64,000 bases of DNA from contig CATNEN010000005.1 in assembly GCA_950097015.1 (NCBI GenBank), positions 5,571,501-5,635,500 of the forward strand, given 5' to 3'. The position numbers were made by a program, and so were the translations under genes. Positions 43,152 to 54,207 of this stretch are shown in pieces. The stretch's first letter is position 1, and every line of letters starts with the position of its first letter. Source of the DNA: Macrostomum hystrix. Lineage: Eukaryota > Platyhelminthes > Macrostomidae. The notes below the pieces were generated by a model, which ran no database searches, had not been told where the DNA came from, and worked only from the letters and a program-made list of their open reading frames with translations.

Positions 43152-44203
43152 ATGTCATCTCGACAATGTTATGAAAAACGTCATATAAAGAAATTTCTTC
43201 TTGACCAGGATGAAGATTCAATTCAAAGTGTGTTATTTGATAATGAGGCTTCCAATAGTTCTTTACTACATATTCCAAGTACCACACTGCAATTAACTTC
43301 AGAATTGTTATTACAACCAAAAAATGACCTCAAACCTAGTGAACATGAATTGGAATACAAAGAGGTAGACAATAACAGTGACTGCTCTTTTGTATCAGAT
43401 GCTAAAGAATCTACAGATTTTTCTGATGAAGAGTATGACATAGAAAGTGACATAAAAGATTGGGCATATAAATTTAATATCAGTGGTAATGCTTTAAGTC
43501 ATTTACTAAAGATTTTAAAGAAGCAAAATCCTGAATTACCTGCTGATGCTAGAACTTTGCTAGAGACAACCAGGAAAAGAAAAGAAATTAATGCCATTGT
43601 TGAAGTATTTCCTGGCAAATATTGCCACTTTGGAGTTAAATCCGGTTTGCACTACATTTTGTCAACTGTTAAAGACAATTTTAACTTATATAACATGCAA
43701 TACTTGACTCTTTCATTGAATATTGATGGTGTTCCTCTTTTTAATAGTTCTGTAGCCGGATTCTGGGTCATTTTAGGTGCAATAAATGAAATTGCAAATT
43801 CAGTTTTTGTTATTGGCATTTATCATGGCCAAAACAAGCCAGATTCAGCAAACATGTTTTTAAAAGAGGTTTGCAAAGAGCTTAGCATTATTTGCAATGA
43901 ACCCTTTTGCTTTCAAAACCTTCAGCTATCATTTTCATTAAGATGGATTATTTGTGACCTTCCTGCAAAAAAATAAGTGAAGAATACTGTGGGAATCACT
44001 GGTTACAATTCATGTAACAGATGTTTTACTCATGGTCAGCATTGTCATAAATCAAGAAGCATAGTCTTTCCTGAGACAAATGCAGAAAGAAGAAGTAATG
44101 AAGCCTTTCATGAACGATTACAAGTTGAGCATCACCATGGTCTATCAGAATTTGAGCTTTTGCCAGTTGACATGAATTATGCATTCACCATGGATTCTCT
44201 TCA
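43152..44203 (+). pseudogene. TNP2-like transposase copy 3, 5' part
   Basis: It starts at ATG with a polar, acidic N-terminal domain, then a helical segment ('LSHLLKILKKQNPELPADARTLLETTRK') and the family core 'LSLNIDGVPLFNSSVAGFW', 'IGIYHGQNKPD', 'ICDLPAKK', 'GITGYNSCNRC'. This is the only copy in the window with a complete N-terminus. An in-frame TAA at 43974-43976 lies next to an A7 run. The coding sequence is interrupted after CTTCA by a Helitron at 44204 and resumes at 46070. Confidence 0.8.
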
Positions 44204-44763
44204 TCTATATATATAAAAGTGAAAACTCTGTCTGTCTGTGTGTGTGTGTGTGTGTGCAACCTTTTGTCTTTATAGACGCCGAAACCGCTCAACCAAATCG
44301 CACCAAACTTTGCACATACCTAAAACCACCTACGCTGAGTGCAATAGGCTACTCAAATTCCTGAAAAATCATTTCCTTCCTGCTCAAAAGTGCAAAAAAC
44401 TGCTCAAAAATCGTCAAAAAATCACTCAATTCGACATATCGTCGCCCCACTTTGTCAGATTTTCTCCAAATTTGATCCACTTACACTTTACATGTTTTCC
44501 AACAATGCTGTCAATTTTGAACATCTCTACTCAATCCAGAGCAAAGCTGCATCATCTCAAAGTGAGTCACTTTTTGTTTTCCGAGGACAGCCACCCCAAC
44601 TCTCCTCCGCCACTCTGCGGGCCAAATTTTATTACAGCCACCCCCTCCCTTCCCCGGGCGCCGGAACCCCAGACTGTACATTGTATTTCAAGCCGTGAAT
44701 GTACACAGCCCAAACCCCTAAACTGTCTACTGGCCCCCAAGCAGCACTGAGACTGTGCGGTGA

Positions 44764-45645
44764 GTGCGGTGGCGTCCCAGTGCGCAGGGCTCTCCGGTCG
44801 ATATTTCTCTCCAGCCAGCCTGGGATAGAAGAAAGAGAGAGGCCGCTCAAAGGCCACAGGACACTACTCTTACTGCTTTCTTCAAGTTGTGCGCTGAAGA
44901 CCCCTTTGCCAGGACTTTGCTGTACCACCAGGTGCCTGCCTATTACACATGGAACGCCTCTTCGAAAGGATGGAAGCGGCGGGTTCAAGGCGCTGCAGTT
45001 CCGGGCCATCCTGAAATACGACAGACTGATGCATTAGCCAGAGTGTACACGGTGCACCCAAACCGCCGCGAATGCTACTACCTGCGTATATTGCTACACA
45101 CCGTGATTGGTCCGACGTCATTTAGACACATTAGAACGGTGGAAGGCCATACCTGCCAAACTTTTCATGAAGCATGTCAGCGACTGGGACTGCTGGAAGA
45201 TGATGCTCAATGGAGAGCGACATTGGAGGAAGCGGCAACGGTGCGCTCACCAAGTCACCTGCGAGATCTCTTTGCCATCATGGTTGCCACCTGTGGTCTC
45301 TCTGATCCACTTCAGCTTTGGGAAACATTCAAAGAACCCATGGCCGAAGACATTCTCTTCCGGGCGCGATTCGTGGCTCAGGAGCCAGAGTTGCCATTCA
45401 CAGAAGCAGTGTTTAACGAGGCCCTGCTGCGCATTGAGGACAAGGTGCTGGAGTTGACCGATCGCTATCTAGATTCTTTTGGACTCCCAAAAGCAAACAG
45501 AACAGGACAACAGGACAACCTGTGCAGGAAGATGCTGCGAGAAAGAGGCTATGACCAGGAGCAGCTGGGACAGTTCATAGAGGAGAATGAGCCCCGACTC
45601 ATGCCTGAGCAGCTAGAGGCGTACCGCGAGCTATTGCGCAGAGCC
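44764..45645 (+). pseudogene. Helitron pre-helicase coding segment
   Basis: It has 'DTTLTAFFKLCAEDPFARTLLYHQVPAYYTWN', 'RRVQG', 'ARVYTVHPNRRECYYLRILL' and 'GPTSFRHIRTV', then 'EACQRLGLLEDDAQW' and 'LFAIMVATCGLSDP', the ordered blocks that precede the helicase motifs in Helitron proteins. It is open for about 290 codons. No Rep or Walker motifs are present. The 3' end runs into the 21-bp repeat. Confidence 0.8.
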
Positions 45646-45653
45646 AGTCGCAG

Positions 45654-45830
45654 CACTGGCGCCCCTTTTCGGCCGCTGGCGCCCCTTTTTCAGCCGCTGG
45701 CTCCCGTTTTTCAGCCGCTGGCGCCCTTTCTTGGCTCCTGGCGCCCTTTTTCGGCCGCTGGCACCCCCTCTGTGATTCTCATGGCGCTCCCCTGACAGAC
45801 CGCCCCAAAACAAAATTCCTGGATCTGCCA
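45654..45830. repeat. 20-21 bp tandem repeat and dispersed-repeat end
   Basis: About five units of GCGCCCCTTTTTCAGCCGCTG. The stretch ends at CTGGATCTGCCACTG, which on the minus strand reads CAGTGGCAGATCCAG, similar to the ends of widespread hAT-type miniature elements. No matching opposite terminus was found. Confidence 0.5.
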
Positions 45831-46069
45831 CTGACTGTATAGAGGAGTGGCTAAGAGACATGTTTCTAAAGAAGTAATCAAGAGGGGGCTGTTTGGACAA
45901 ACTTTTCACTTATTTTTTACTTAAAACGCCCTTAAACAAACTCTTCACTTTTCATTAATGCAGTAAATAAATAAATGGTGACCTTCACTATAAAGTTAAT
46001 ACAGAGACGTGAATTGCTTACTGCTTTGCTTTAAATTTCTGCCCCAAAAACAACGGGCAAAAAGGCTAG

Positions 46070-47105
46070 TATTCTATATAAAGGTGTTGCACTTAAAGCA
46101 TTGTTGCTACTGTCAAGTAAAGGTCCACTACAGTTCCGAATTGGTGAACCTGGTCAGATTGAGTTGAGTAAACTCCTTGATCAAATTGGAAATTTTGTAC
46201 CATCTGATTTCCAACGGAGGCCAAGAGCCTTTAAGCATATCAGACTCTGGAAAGCAACAGAACTCCGCTTCTTTGTTATTTACCTTATACCACTTGTACT
46301 GCCTCGCTTTGTCAGAAACCAAAGGCTTATGGATTTGTTTCTATGCCTGCATTTGCTTGGTATACTTCTAAACACAGAAGATATCATTGATAATCAGCAC
46401 CAGATTCTAGAAAGAATTCTTCAAGCTTTTTATTCTTGTGTAAATGATTTGCTTGGGCCCAGCTTCTTCAGTCCAGTTGTTCATGGACTTCAACATCTTG
46501 TAGAAGATTATAAGCTTCATGGGTGCATAGAAAAGTTTTCTTCATTCTCTTTTGAGAACTTTAATAGGTATATTAAAAAAGCTGTCCATTCACCACATTT
46601 GCCTCTAGAGCAACTTGCCAACCGTGTCTCTGAAACAAACCCATGCCTCAAACGACTGACTATAGATAATGCTACATTTCCAATCATCAGCAGGCAGTAC
46701 TTTTCCTGTTCATTTAAGTTGCCAGAGTTGCTTAGTCAATTTTTGATGTACAAGCAAGTGCAACACAGCAAGGACTTGTTCCTCTCACTTAAGCAAAGAG
46801 ATTCCTTTTTTGTATAAAAGAAAATGGTCAGTTTAAAGCATGCAAGCTGGTTAATATTATTCAAGACTCCATCGGATGTAAAACTTTACTGATGTATCAT
46901 CAGTTTTCTGTCTGTCAAGGGTACTATCATCACCCACTGGATTCATCAAAGATTGGAGTATTTTCCCTATCTGGCTTGCAGAAACGCATTCAAGTTGTTG
47001 ATGCAAATTCTGTGCACTGAAAGCTTTTTGTTGTGCCAAAAAACGGGACTTCATTCATGAGCAATTCGGAAATGTTTGGATGCATCATTCTTCATACTTT
47101 CTAGT
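46070..47105 (+). pseudogene. TNP2-like transposase copy 3, 3' part
   Basis: It continues after the Helitron: 'LYKGVALKALLLL', 'FVPSDFQRRPRAFKHIRLWKATELRFF', 'SFFSPVVHGLQHLVEDY', 'FENFNRYIKKAVHSPHLPLEQ'. A frame change near 46818 and a stop before 'KLFVVPKNG' break the C-terminus. It is clearly closer to copy 1 than to copies 2 and 4. Confidence 0.8.
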
Positions 47106-47335
47106 ATGGTAAGTGATTAAAAAGCTAGCCTAGAAAATGGTTAGAAAAAGTTAGGCCTTAAGTTTTTTTTCATTTTTAGATATGTTGCCTTATAGTCTCA
47201 ATTACACTACCATCACACTAAGCAAGACATTGTACATTATTCTATAAAAACTAATTTGATGGCAGCATTAAGAAGCTTTAAGAAGACTAAGGAAGTCATG
47301 TTTTAATTTTAAATCCATGTACCACTTCTTTTCAG

Positions 47336-48130
47336 ATGTTTTTTCTTGTCGAGTTTTGCGACGAAGAAGATAGTCCTGTTGCAATTGTGCCCTCAACATG
47401 GGTCTCTGGCAATGAAGTTGCATTTCCACCTAGGCAACTTTACAAAAAAATAAATGAATTATGCCGTGACCAATCGGTGCCTTCCTCTCAATGGAAGCTG
47501 TTTAAGATAAACATACTTACCGAAGGCGGTAAGACAAATATTTTTTCTTTATTATTAGAAACTTGTGTTGTAATTTTATTGTCTCCCTCGCTTTTTCTGC
47601 ATAACTTTAGATGACTTGGACAGAATGCGAACGCTCGAGCGCAGGTTTTCGATAAAAGGCACTTTTAGCGAAAGTGAATCGGAGGGTCCCCGAAAACGGC
47701 TGGCTCCTGCTAGACTTCTAGAAGAGTACCAACCGGTTCAGAAAGACCTTGTCGCGGCACAGTTTCACCCGATTCATTTTCATCTAGCTCGTCTGCAATG
47801 CAACTTGGTCATACGCTTGGATTTTCGTTCAATGATATTTGCAGTGATTCAGTAAATCATGCGACTGCCGCTGCAGCTTTCGCGTCGCCGCAGCAGACCA
47901 GCGAGACCACACGTTCAAAAAATACTGCTGCTAGCGCCGCTGCAGCCTTTGCGTCGCCGCAGCAGACCAGCGAGACCACACGTTCAAAAAATACTGCTGA
48001 TAGCGCCGCTGCAGCCTTCGCGTCGCCGCAGCAATGTTCTGCCACATCACATAACGAGAACTTCGATCCGGCATTCCAGTTTCGCCACTCAGAGATGAAT
48101 TCATGTCAGTGTGCCAGCATTCTGAGTAAG
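47336..48130 (+). pseudogene. DUF4806-type partner gene, copy 3 (two exons)
   Basis: Exon 47336-47528 starts at ATG after TTTCAG and encodes 'MFFLVEFCDEEDSPVAIVPS'. It splices in frame (GTAAG...CTTTAG) to an exon at 47611 ('DRMRTLERRFSIKG', 'SESESEGPRKR'). The same exon pair exists at 6367/6648. A frame change near 47800-47830 leads into the alanine-rich repeat. No DUF4806 domain remains; unrelated sequence begins by about 48250. Confidence 0.55.
47858..48040 (+). repeat. 69-bp coding tandem repeat in the partner gene
   Basis: Two full units and one partial unit encoding AAAAFASPQQTSETTRSKN-TADS. It occupies the same exon position as the 18-bp minisatellite of copy 1, but with an unrelated unit. 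Confidence 0.85.
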
Positions 48131-48279
48131 AATAAATTTCTGTTGGCACTTTACTGTAACCGCATGCTTATGTGCCTTTTAAATTTTTATATAGCTACAG
48201 TATATTCTAAAATAGTAATTGCTAGGTATTTTAGAAATTTAAAATAAAAACTCCAACCCTGCCCCCTATCCCATCCTCT

Positions 48280-48483
48280 ATGCACGGGGAAATTGCAGAT
48301 AATGTCAGGGCTGAGAATGTAGGTGAGGCTGCTCAGGACCAGGAAATAGGTGTAGCTAGGGAGCATGAGCCGCAGCAAAGGCCGCAGAGAGTTAGGCGAG
48401 AGCCTGAGAGGCTACAGATGGCTCCTAGCAGAAAATCCTATTTCATCAGAGCGATGTACGGCCTGCCTACAATGTTTCAGTGA
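48280..48483 (+). CDS. Short basic open frame of unknown origin
   Basis: An ATG frame of 67 codons with 'RPQRVRREPERLQ' and 'KSYFIRAMYGLPTMFQ'. The basic R-P-x-R pattern resembles C-terminal tails of retrotransposon polyproteins, but no further support exists. It may be a leftover of another element or an upstream exon of the U gene. Confidence 0.25.
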   Translation: MHGEIADNVRAENVGEAAQDQEIGVAREHEPQQRPQRVRREPERLQMAPSRKSYFIRAMYGLPTMFQ

Positions 48484-48552
48484 CCTCCTTGTCCGAATCT
48501 TGGCCAGAAGCCACTCTAAACAAAAAAAGGATAAGGAAAAATTACAGAGAGA

Positions 48553-49461
48553 ATGGAAGATAAGGAGAACTACGGACCGGAAGAAAGGCTGCCGACGCGC
48601 CCACGTTTGATGGGACTAGTGAGGAAAGTCAATGAGTCGACGGAGGTGAGTAGACGGGTGGAGCTCTCAAGGAACCAATTCCGCCAAAGTGCGCCCTTCC
48701 CATTGGAACAGCGCTCGCCGAGTTGGCACCAGCATTTCATGCCATCTCTCCCTCGTTCGCAACAGGCGGTCAAGCGCCCTGCTGTTACGCCACTCGGGCC
48801 AGCAGGCAAGAGGCGGCAAATAGCAGTACAGGCGGTGCTGGAAACCGCAGAAGCCGGTGTGCAGGTGCGCCGACCGGTAGCGAGCAGTAGTAGCAGCGGG
48901 TCAGACGAGGCCCAGGCAGACCCAGACGAGAACGTATGGGCTGCCTTGCAAGAGGGCATGCCCTCGGAGGACGAGGGCCTTGCAGACCCAGACTCCTCCG
49001 AAGAGTTGCCAGTTGCCGAGGGGCCGGCGGCACCACCACCACTGCCATGGCAGCCGCCCCAGACTTCGTCCTCCAGCGACAGCCTGGAAGAAGCTGGCGC
49101 GGGGGCCAAGCCAAGGAGACGGCGAGGTGGCGCCCAGCGGCGCAGGCAGCGCCGGGCACAGTGGGGCCACCGGGCGCCGAGCCGAGAACATGCTGTTGGC
49201 GAATTGGCGCAGGCATTGGCTAGGGCAGCCCGAGGAGTACAAGAAGACGGGTGGCCGGCCGAGGTTCAACAAGGATTCGCCAGTGAAGAAAGGGCCACCA
49301 GGCGGGAGATGGCCCACGAGGCAGCGGCCCTGGCGGAAGGGATCGTTGGCGGTCCAGCGGCGGCTCCACAACGACTAATGGCCCGGTATGGGCAAGCGGT
49401 CGTTGAGCTAGTGGAAGCGTGGTGGTTACCAGAGGCACTAGTGCGTATGGCCCAGCTATAA
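48553..49461 (+). CDS. U protein: acidic, arginine-rich, unknown (302 residues)
   Basis: An intact ATG frame. Residues 1-95 are polar and basic ('MEDKENYGPEERLPTRPRL'). About 110-180 are acidic and serine-rich ('SSSSSGSDEAQADPDENVW', 'PSEDEGLADPDSSEE'). About 190-215 hold the arginine-rich stretch 'KPRRRRGGAQRRRQRRAQW'. The C-terminus is helical with a conserved aromatic 'VVELVEAWWLPEALVRM'. A second, 5'-truncated copy at 10734 keeps the last three parts, so they are under constraint or recently copied. In both places a conserved non-coding region and then a TNP2-like gene follow on the same strand, suggesting one transposon carries both. The basic stretch suggests RNA or DNA binding; function is not known. 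Confidence 0.55.
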   Translation: MEDKENYGPEERLPTRPRLMGLVRKVNESTEVSRRVELSRNQFRQSAPFPLEQRSPSWHQHFMPSLPRSQQAVKRPAVTPLGPAGKRRQIAVQAVLETAEAGVQVRRPVASSSSSGSDEAQADPDENVWAALQEGMPSEDEGLADPDSSEELPVAEGPAAPPPLPWQPPQTSSSSDSLEEAGAGAKPRRRRGGAQRRRQRRAQWGHRAPSREHAVGELAQALARAARGVQEDGWPAEVQQGFASEERATRREMAHEAAALAEGIVGGPAAAPQRLMARYGQAVVELVEAWWLPEALVRMAQL

Positions 49462-50272
49462 GAACCTTTTGTTTGCGCGCTGGCCCGACCCTCTGGTACC
49501 GTTGTCATGCGCCATCGTTGACCAAGGGGTCTATTTTATTCAGCTCGCGGTCTGTGTGATTAATAATTTTCTCTGACTGATGTTGACTTGTTCTTGTTGT
49601 TGTTCTATTGTTCTAGTAGTTTGTTTGTGCTTGTTTTCGATTGAAAAGTAAATAAAAGGTGACCTTTTATTTATATTTATAAATAAATAAAATTATTTTA
49701 TTTATTTATTTATAAACAAAAACTTACCTGTTTTTGGTTTAAGTGCGGCTGACGGCCAGCCGGTGTTGACCGTCATCCTTTAGCTGGAGGAGAGTGATGT
49801 GCTGTAGACTGCTGAGCAGCCTCCAGGCAATCCGTGAGTCAGGTTGTTCTAGGTCTGTGGGAGGGCTGGGGTGTAGGTAGTTAGTGTTTCCCGTGCACTG
49901 TCACTTCCGCTCGCCACCCCCTCCGCTTTCTCTCTCGTTCCAGCTCTGTCTGCGCACTGAGTCACATTGCACACCATGGTGCAATCGCTTAAGTTCGGAA
50001 GAAGACTGGCAGAACAACGCTCAAATGCTCCTACTATAAGTAGGGCACAGTCCAACGAATCCTTGAGATGGTGTTAGTATCGTGGTAGCACTATTTCTTT
50101 ATATTGATTGCACTGTGTGTACGGAAATTTCTTCATGCGTTTGCGATTCACGTTGCCTTTTACGTTCCTTCGCATCCGAGACAGCAATCTTTTTTGGGAA
50201 ACTAGGTTATATACTGCATTTCGAAGCAGAGTATATAACCCGTTTCAGTAGAGTCATTAGAGTTAGCCAAAC
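49462..50272 (+). promoter_or_regulatory. Conserved non-coding region between U and TNP2-like copy 4
   Basis: 49462-49725 is AT-rich with TTTAT repeats. 49727-50107 closely matches 11785-12170, including AACTTACCTG at its left edge (a GTAAG splice donor on the minus strand), stem-forming blocks, a CT tract and CTCCTACTATAAGTAG, a TATA-type promoter candidate. 50108-50272 leads into the TNP2-like gene, whose sequence resumes after element B. Confidence 0.5.
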
Positions 50273-52581
50273 TGAAATAGGTGCGGGTTTTGCAATCCGA
50301 TGACCTGTCCTCAAGAGAGAAAAGGAGTGTGGGAATGGCGATAGAGTCAGGAGTCGTACCGCAAAGCCTCGCGATTCGTCGCGGGAGGCGGGATGAAGGG
50401 AGAGATGAAGGGAGAGACAGTGGATGCAGGGAGTGGTCCTCTCGGCCTCAGGCTGGCCAGTCCCACTCAACCCATAGGCCACAGGCATGACTGCCGTGCC
50501 TACCCCAAGCAGTGCTCGAAACCGGCTAAAGTCTAAAGAGATATCGGACTACCCGCAAGCAGGTAGGACAGGGCTAGATAGCCTACTGTCATCAGTAGCA
50601 TGTACATAACTGACTCCTAACAGTGGTAGCAGTGGTCGATTCGGCCCAGGCTCTTGTCTTAGAAATGCGGAAAGGCTATTGGCAAAGCGGAAAATGATCT
50701 AGGGTAGCGCCACCACCCAATGCGCCTACGTTGCCACCGCAGACATTTGGGAACTTGGGTCCCCGGAGTTCACAGCTCCTAGTTTGTCACACAGATCTCA
50801 GACAAGCCGAAAAATAGGGCATTCTGTAACTTCCGTTTTAGACTAGGGCGGAGACCCCAGAATGAATCGAGACACGCCTCAACAGGGGATTCCTGAAACT
50901 GCGCTACAGTGGTCTAGAAAGGTGGTACTCCGAACTCGAATGAGAAACCCATAGCCGGAATCCTACTCATGAAACATCAGGCACATTCCTTACATTAGAT
51001 TGCAGCCTACACATTAAATAACTAGCAAATCCGAATCTGTGTGAGATGAGGAAATCAGAGGCAGGAGAGATTAGGCAGAACACTGGCTGAGTGATTATGC
51101 AAGCGATGATTATTAGATCACACCCCTCGCTCCCATGGCGGCGGCAGCGAGAGGCGGGGGACAGAAGGGAAACATTAATTGACAAGGGAGGTTGACACGC
51201 ACTCCTTGATCTGCCAGAAAGAGAGGAAAAACCCGCCAAGGAATTCCCCCACCCCTAGCAGAGAAATACATGCTACGCTCCGCATATTACTCGCAAATCC
51301 CTAGCTCCTTATTACTTTCATGCGCGCTCACAGTTACCCTCCTGCCGCAGCTTTCAGCTAGGCATCACCAGAGCCCATCCCCTAATGAGTTAGCCACTCA
51401 TGGTTGAGGGCTGTCTAACGATAAAATAAGAGAAAGTGAAATGCATAGTAAAAAGGATTTAAGTTGTTATTAAATTGCCAATAAGTTAGATAAACTGTGA
51501 TTTAATAGTTTATTAGGCTAAATCAAATCCCTGCCCTTGCCCTTATTACCCACTAGCTAGATAGTAAATCCCTTAGGGATAACAATAAAAGTCCGCTGCG
51601 CGGGTTACTTATCTGCGATGCTGGTTGACAGGCTGCAGGCCGTTGTTCTCGCTGGGAAAGGGCAATTGAAAGAGGAAGCAGGGACGGGGGTGTCTAGTGC
51701 GATCGGCAAGGGGCCAAATCGCAGGAGCACACGGCTCAATTGGAGCTCACCCAAAAAGGTGGCTTAAATGCTCAGGGGCTATGCAGGTAATTTACCTGCG
51801 GCTGTTCTGAGGAGCCTTAGGCTCAGGGGCTAAGTCCTATCTAGTAAGGGGGAGAGTCCACGGACCGTGTTCCGGGACCAGACAGGAAGGGGGGTAGGTT
51901 TTAGTCCAGGGTGGAGGGTCCTGGGAAGGGTCCGGAGGAAGGTTGTCCTAGGGGCAGCGCAGCGCGCTTTCTTAAATAGTCCTGCAGCTCCGTCAACCCC
52001 GCATTCATCAAAGCAACCCACATGCTCGCCAGCCTGTCAACGAGGAATCGGGTCGGCATTATGCCACCCCAATTGCCCACTGAAGCGGCGGCGAGAATCG
52101 CCAGATGCTCCACTAGGAGCGTCTGCCGGCAGTCGGCCAATGATTGTGATCCCGCCGGGATATGGGAAGCGCAGGCGCCGACCTGCCTATAGTGTCGTTA
52201 CATGTATCTAAAGGGGGAAAGGTCATAATCGAGCTTCGGCTCGGGTTACAGTAAAGAAAGGGGACATGAAGAATTAATGCTCACTCTAGACGCATGAGTG
52301 ATCCCTACAATCTGATCGCGGTTTGGAGGGGAATTATGACCTAAACTAGTCCATACAGTATTGCTATGCCCGCGATCAGTCACTCCTACAGGGGACTAGA
52401 CAGATCCGAGACAAGGGGAATCGGCGGCTACTTAATTCACCTCCGCCCCAAGTCTGGCCCTAAGATTAATGATGGTGTTCTGCGGCCAGCTGCTATGTGG
52501 GTCGCGATTATTGACTTGCTAAAAATGGAAAAATTTGGCTGGCTCACAACCCCACTCGATTCCGAAGTACACTCCACATCA
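50273..52581 (-). repeat. Element B left (3') LTR
   Basis: 2309 bp, TGAAATAGG...CCACATCA. It has no convincing gene. Related to, but clearly diverged from, the LTR of element A. Confidence 0.93.
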
Positions 52582-52595
52582 CACCGCCTTCGCTC
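52582..52595 (-). other. Element B polypurine-tract candidate
   Basis: The minus strand reads GTGAGCGAAGGCGGTG immediately before the 3' LTR, the counterpart of 20023-20036. From here to 53330 the plus strand carries sequence shared with A and C upstream of the promoter, without a supported gene. Confidence 0.45.
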
Positions 52596-53334
52596 ACTTT
52601 CACGTAAGGCACTTACGTGCTTACTGTCAGTAGTGGGGTGTTTCGCGAATCGAGGGGCAAAGAAATTTACATTACCCTACTGCATACCGTAAAGAATCCT
52701 AAGAAGAAAACCGCTAGAGAAGAAATCCTAGGTTATCGTACGTAAAATACTGCTATAACTAGATTTGTGCGAGAGTAAAAAAACGGTCGGCGCCCCTAGC
52801 GACTAAGGGATAGAGTCCTGAGGGGAGGTGGGTGCGCATTCCGGCTGAGTTAAAGTTGTTCTCGTTGCCCAGGGGTGCCGTGTCCCGGCTCGCCTTCTCC
52901 TCCAGGTGGCTGCAGCTGTCCCCGTCTTTCCTTGCCCGGCTTGGTCTTGGTTGCGCAATCCCGGGAGGCTCCGGCCGTTTTCTCCTTAAGTCCGAGGGTC
53001 CGGCCGTGCTCTTCCCCAGGTGGCTCCGGGTTGGTTGGTCCGTTCGCGCCTTCCCGATTCCGTTGCCGGGCCGTGGTAGCCTCTGATTCGCCGCGCGCCC
53101 AGGTGTTTTCAGCTGGCCGGGCCCGAAAATTCTCGTCGGGCCGGTTGCCTAGCCGTTGCGCGCGGCCCAATCGGCGCTGCAGCTGGTCGCAGCTGGGGAA
53201 ACCGCTGCTCAGGCCGCTTGTGATGCTGTTGCCGGCCGAGGTGTCTCCTCACCGAAAAGGTCAGGGCCCCAACAACTAAACTGTTACCATGAGCCCCCTA
53301 AACCGGTTCTGCCCGGAATTCCCACTGTACTCCC

Positions 53335-53405
53335 ATTGGCTGGCGGTTAGACCGCCACGTCTCCCTAAATTAGCCCTATAAAAGCAAACACTTGGCGCCC
53401 CATTA
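53335..53405 (+). promoter_or_regulatory. Element B plus-strand promoter
   Basis: ATTGG at 53335-53339, TATAAAAG at 53377-53384 (42 bp apart, as in A and C), and GGCGCCCCATTAA at the expected start region. It drives away from the left LTR into the spliced gene. Confidence 0.7.
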
Positions 53406-53519
53406 ACCTCAAGCCTCTTTATCTCCTAAACAAACACCTTACCTACCGCTAGCTTGTCTGCAATCGCCACCTAGCCTGCGTCGCCCGACTAGCTAAATAC
53501 GTGCTCTGCTCCTTGTACT

Positions 53520-54207
53520 ATGGCCCAGCCGCAGTCTGAAGAAGAAAGGTGAGTTATTTGACTTCTACTCGGCCCCCCAAGGCCGGTTATTAAGGATAAT
53601 TGCGAGGGTTATGTCATAATAATTCAAGTAGTCAGAGTCCACCCTTACCCACGGCACCCCTAATTATCCCAACAACTTGAAATTGACCCCCGACCCGAAA
53701 CTGCGAAAAACCCTTCCCTAATTGAAACTTATTAATTGTAGGTAGTGTAAGTTTGTCATAGCCAACATCATGAATAATCACTACTTAATGCTGTTGCCAT
53801 CACCTAACTTTCACAGCTTTCTACCTGGGCCTTACGAACCCGTCCGGCAGCGATCTGGCTCAGGCGAGCCCATAACCATGTCCTTCATTATGAGTAAGTT
53901 AAATGCTTTTTGTCGTGCCCTCCCACTCACCCTGGGTACCACAAACTGCGATTCCCTCCTACGAATTACTGCTGGACCTTACTTTCCTCATGTCTATCCC
54001 GCCACGTTTCACCATTTGAGACTCTATTTGCTGCAACCCCATTTGCTCCTCCACCTTACTCCTGCAGACATCAACGTGCCTGAAGGTCGCGAGGCTGGAG
54101 TGGCCGCCATCGCGTATGTATTTCTGCGAGGCTCAGCCGGTCGAGTGCTCGGCGCGGCTACTGCCGTCGTGGCCCTGGTCGTGGCCATCACCTTATGGCT
54201 GTTTTGA
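53520..54207 (+). CDS. Antisense three-exon gene, small C-terminally anchored membrane protein (B copy)
   Basis: Proposed exons are 53520-53548, 53817-53893 and 54068-54207, with donors GTGAGT and GTAAGT, acceptors TTTCACAG and TCCTGCAG, and intron phases 2 and 1 as in the A copy. The product is 81 residues: a short acidic start (MAQPQSEEE), a middle 'GSGEPITMSFIM' (compare 'PGPKITIAI' in A), 'NVPEGREAGVAAIAY', and a C-terminal hydrophobic helix 'AATAVVALVVAITLWLF' at the very end. AATAAA at 54299-54304 is a likely polyadenylation signal. The second and third exons also lie in one unspliced open frame from 53770, so intron retention would add about 58 residues. Sequence differs much from A while the layout is kept, suggesting selection on the protein type. 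Confidence 0.65.

Larger units (their letters stand above)
44204..46069 (+). mobile_element. Helitron (1866 bp, internally deleted)
   Basis: The left end is TCTATATATATAAAAG, a common Helitron 5' start. The right end is CTAG, preceded by a TGCCC/GGGCA hairpin at 46040-46059. It sits exactly between A (44203) and T (46070) without target duplication, as Helitrons do, and its removal restores the TNP2-like frame ('DSLHILYKGV'). A GT microsatellite lies at 44229-44256. Only part of the pre-helicase region is encoded, so this copy depends on others. Confidence 0.9.

Noticed and set aside
45654-45830. A complete miniature hAT element inside the Helitron
   Set aside because: Only one end resembles a terminus; no matching inverted end or 8-bp duplication was found.
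49727-49745. AACTTACCTG resembling the 5' end of U1 snRNA
   Set aside because: No U1 stem-loops or Sm site follow, and the same bases serve as a minus-strand splice donor.
50207-50272. A complete TNP2-like gene start directly left of element B
   Set aside because: The lead-in sequence matches 19476-19640, but no ATG-started frame with the family core appears until after element B.
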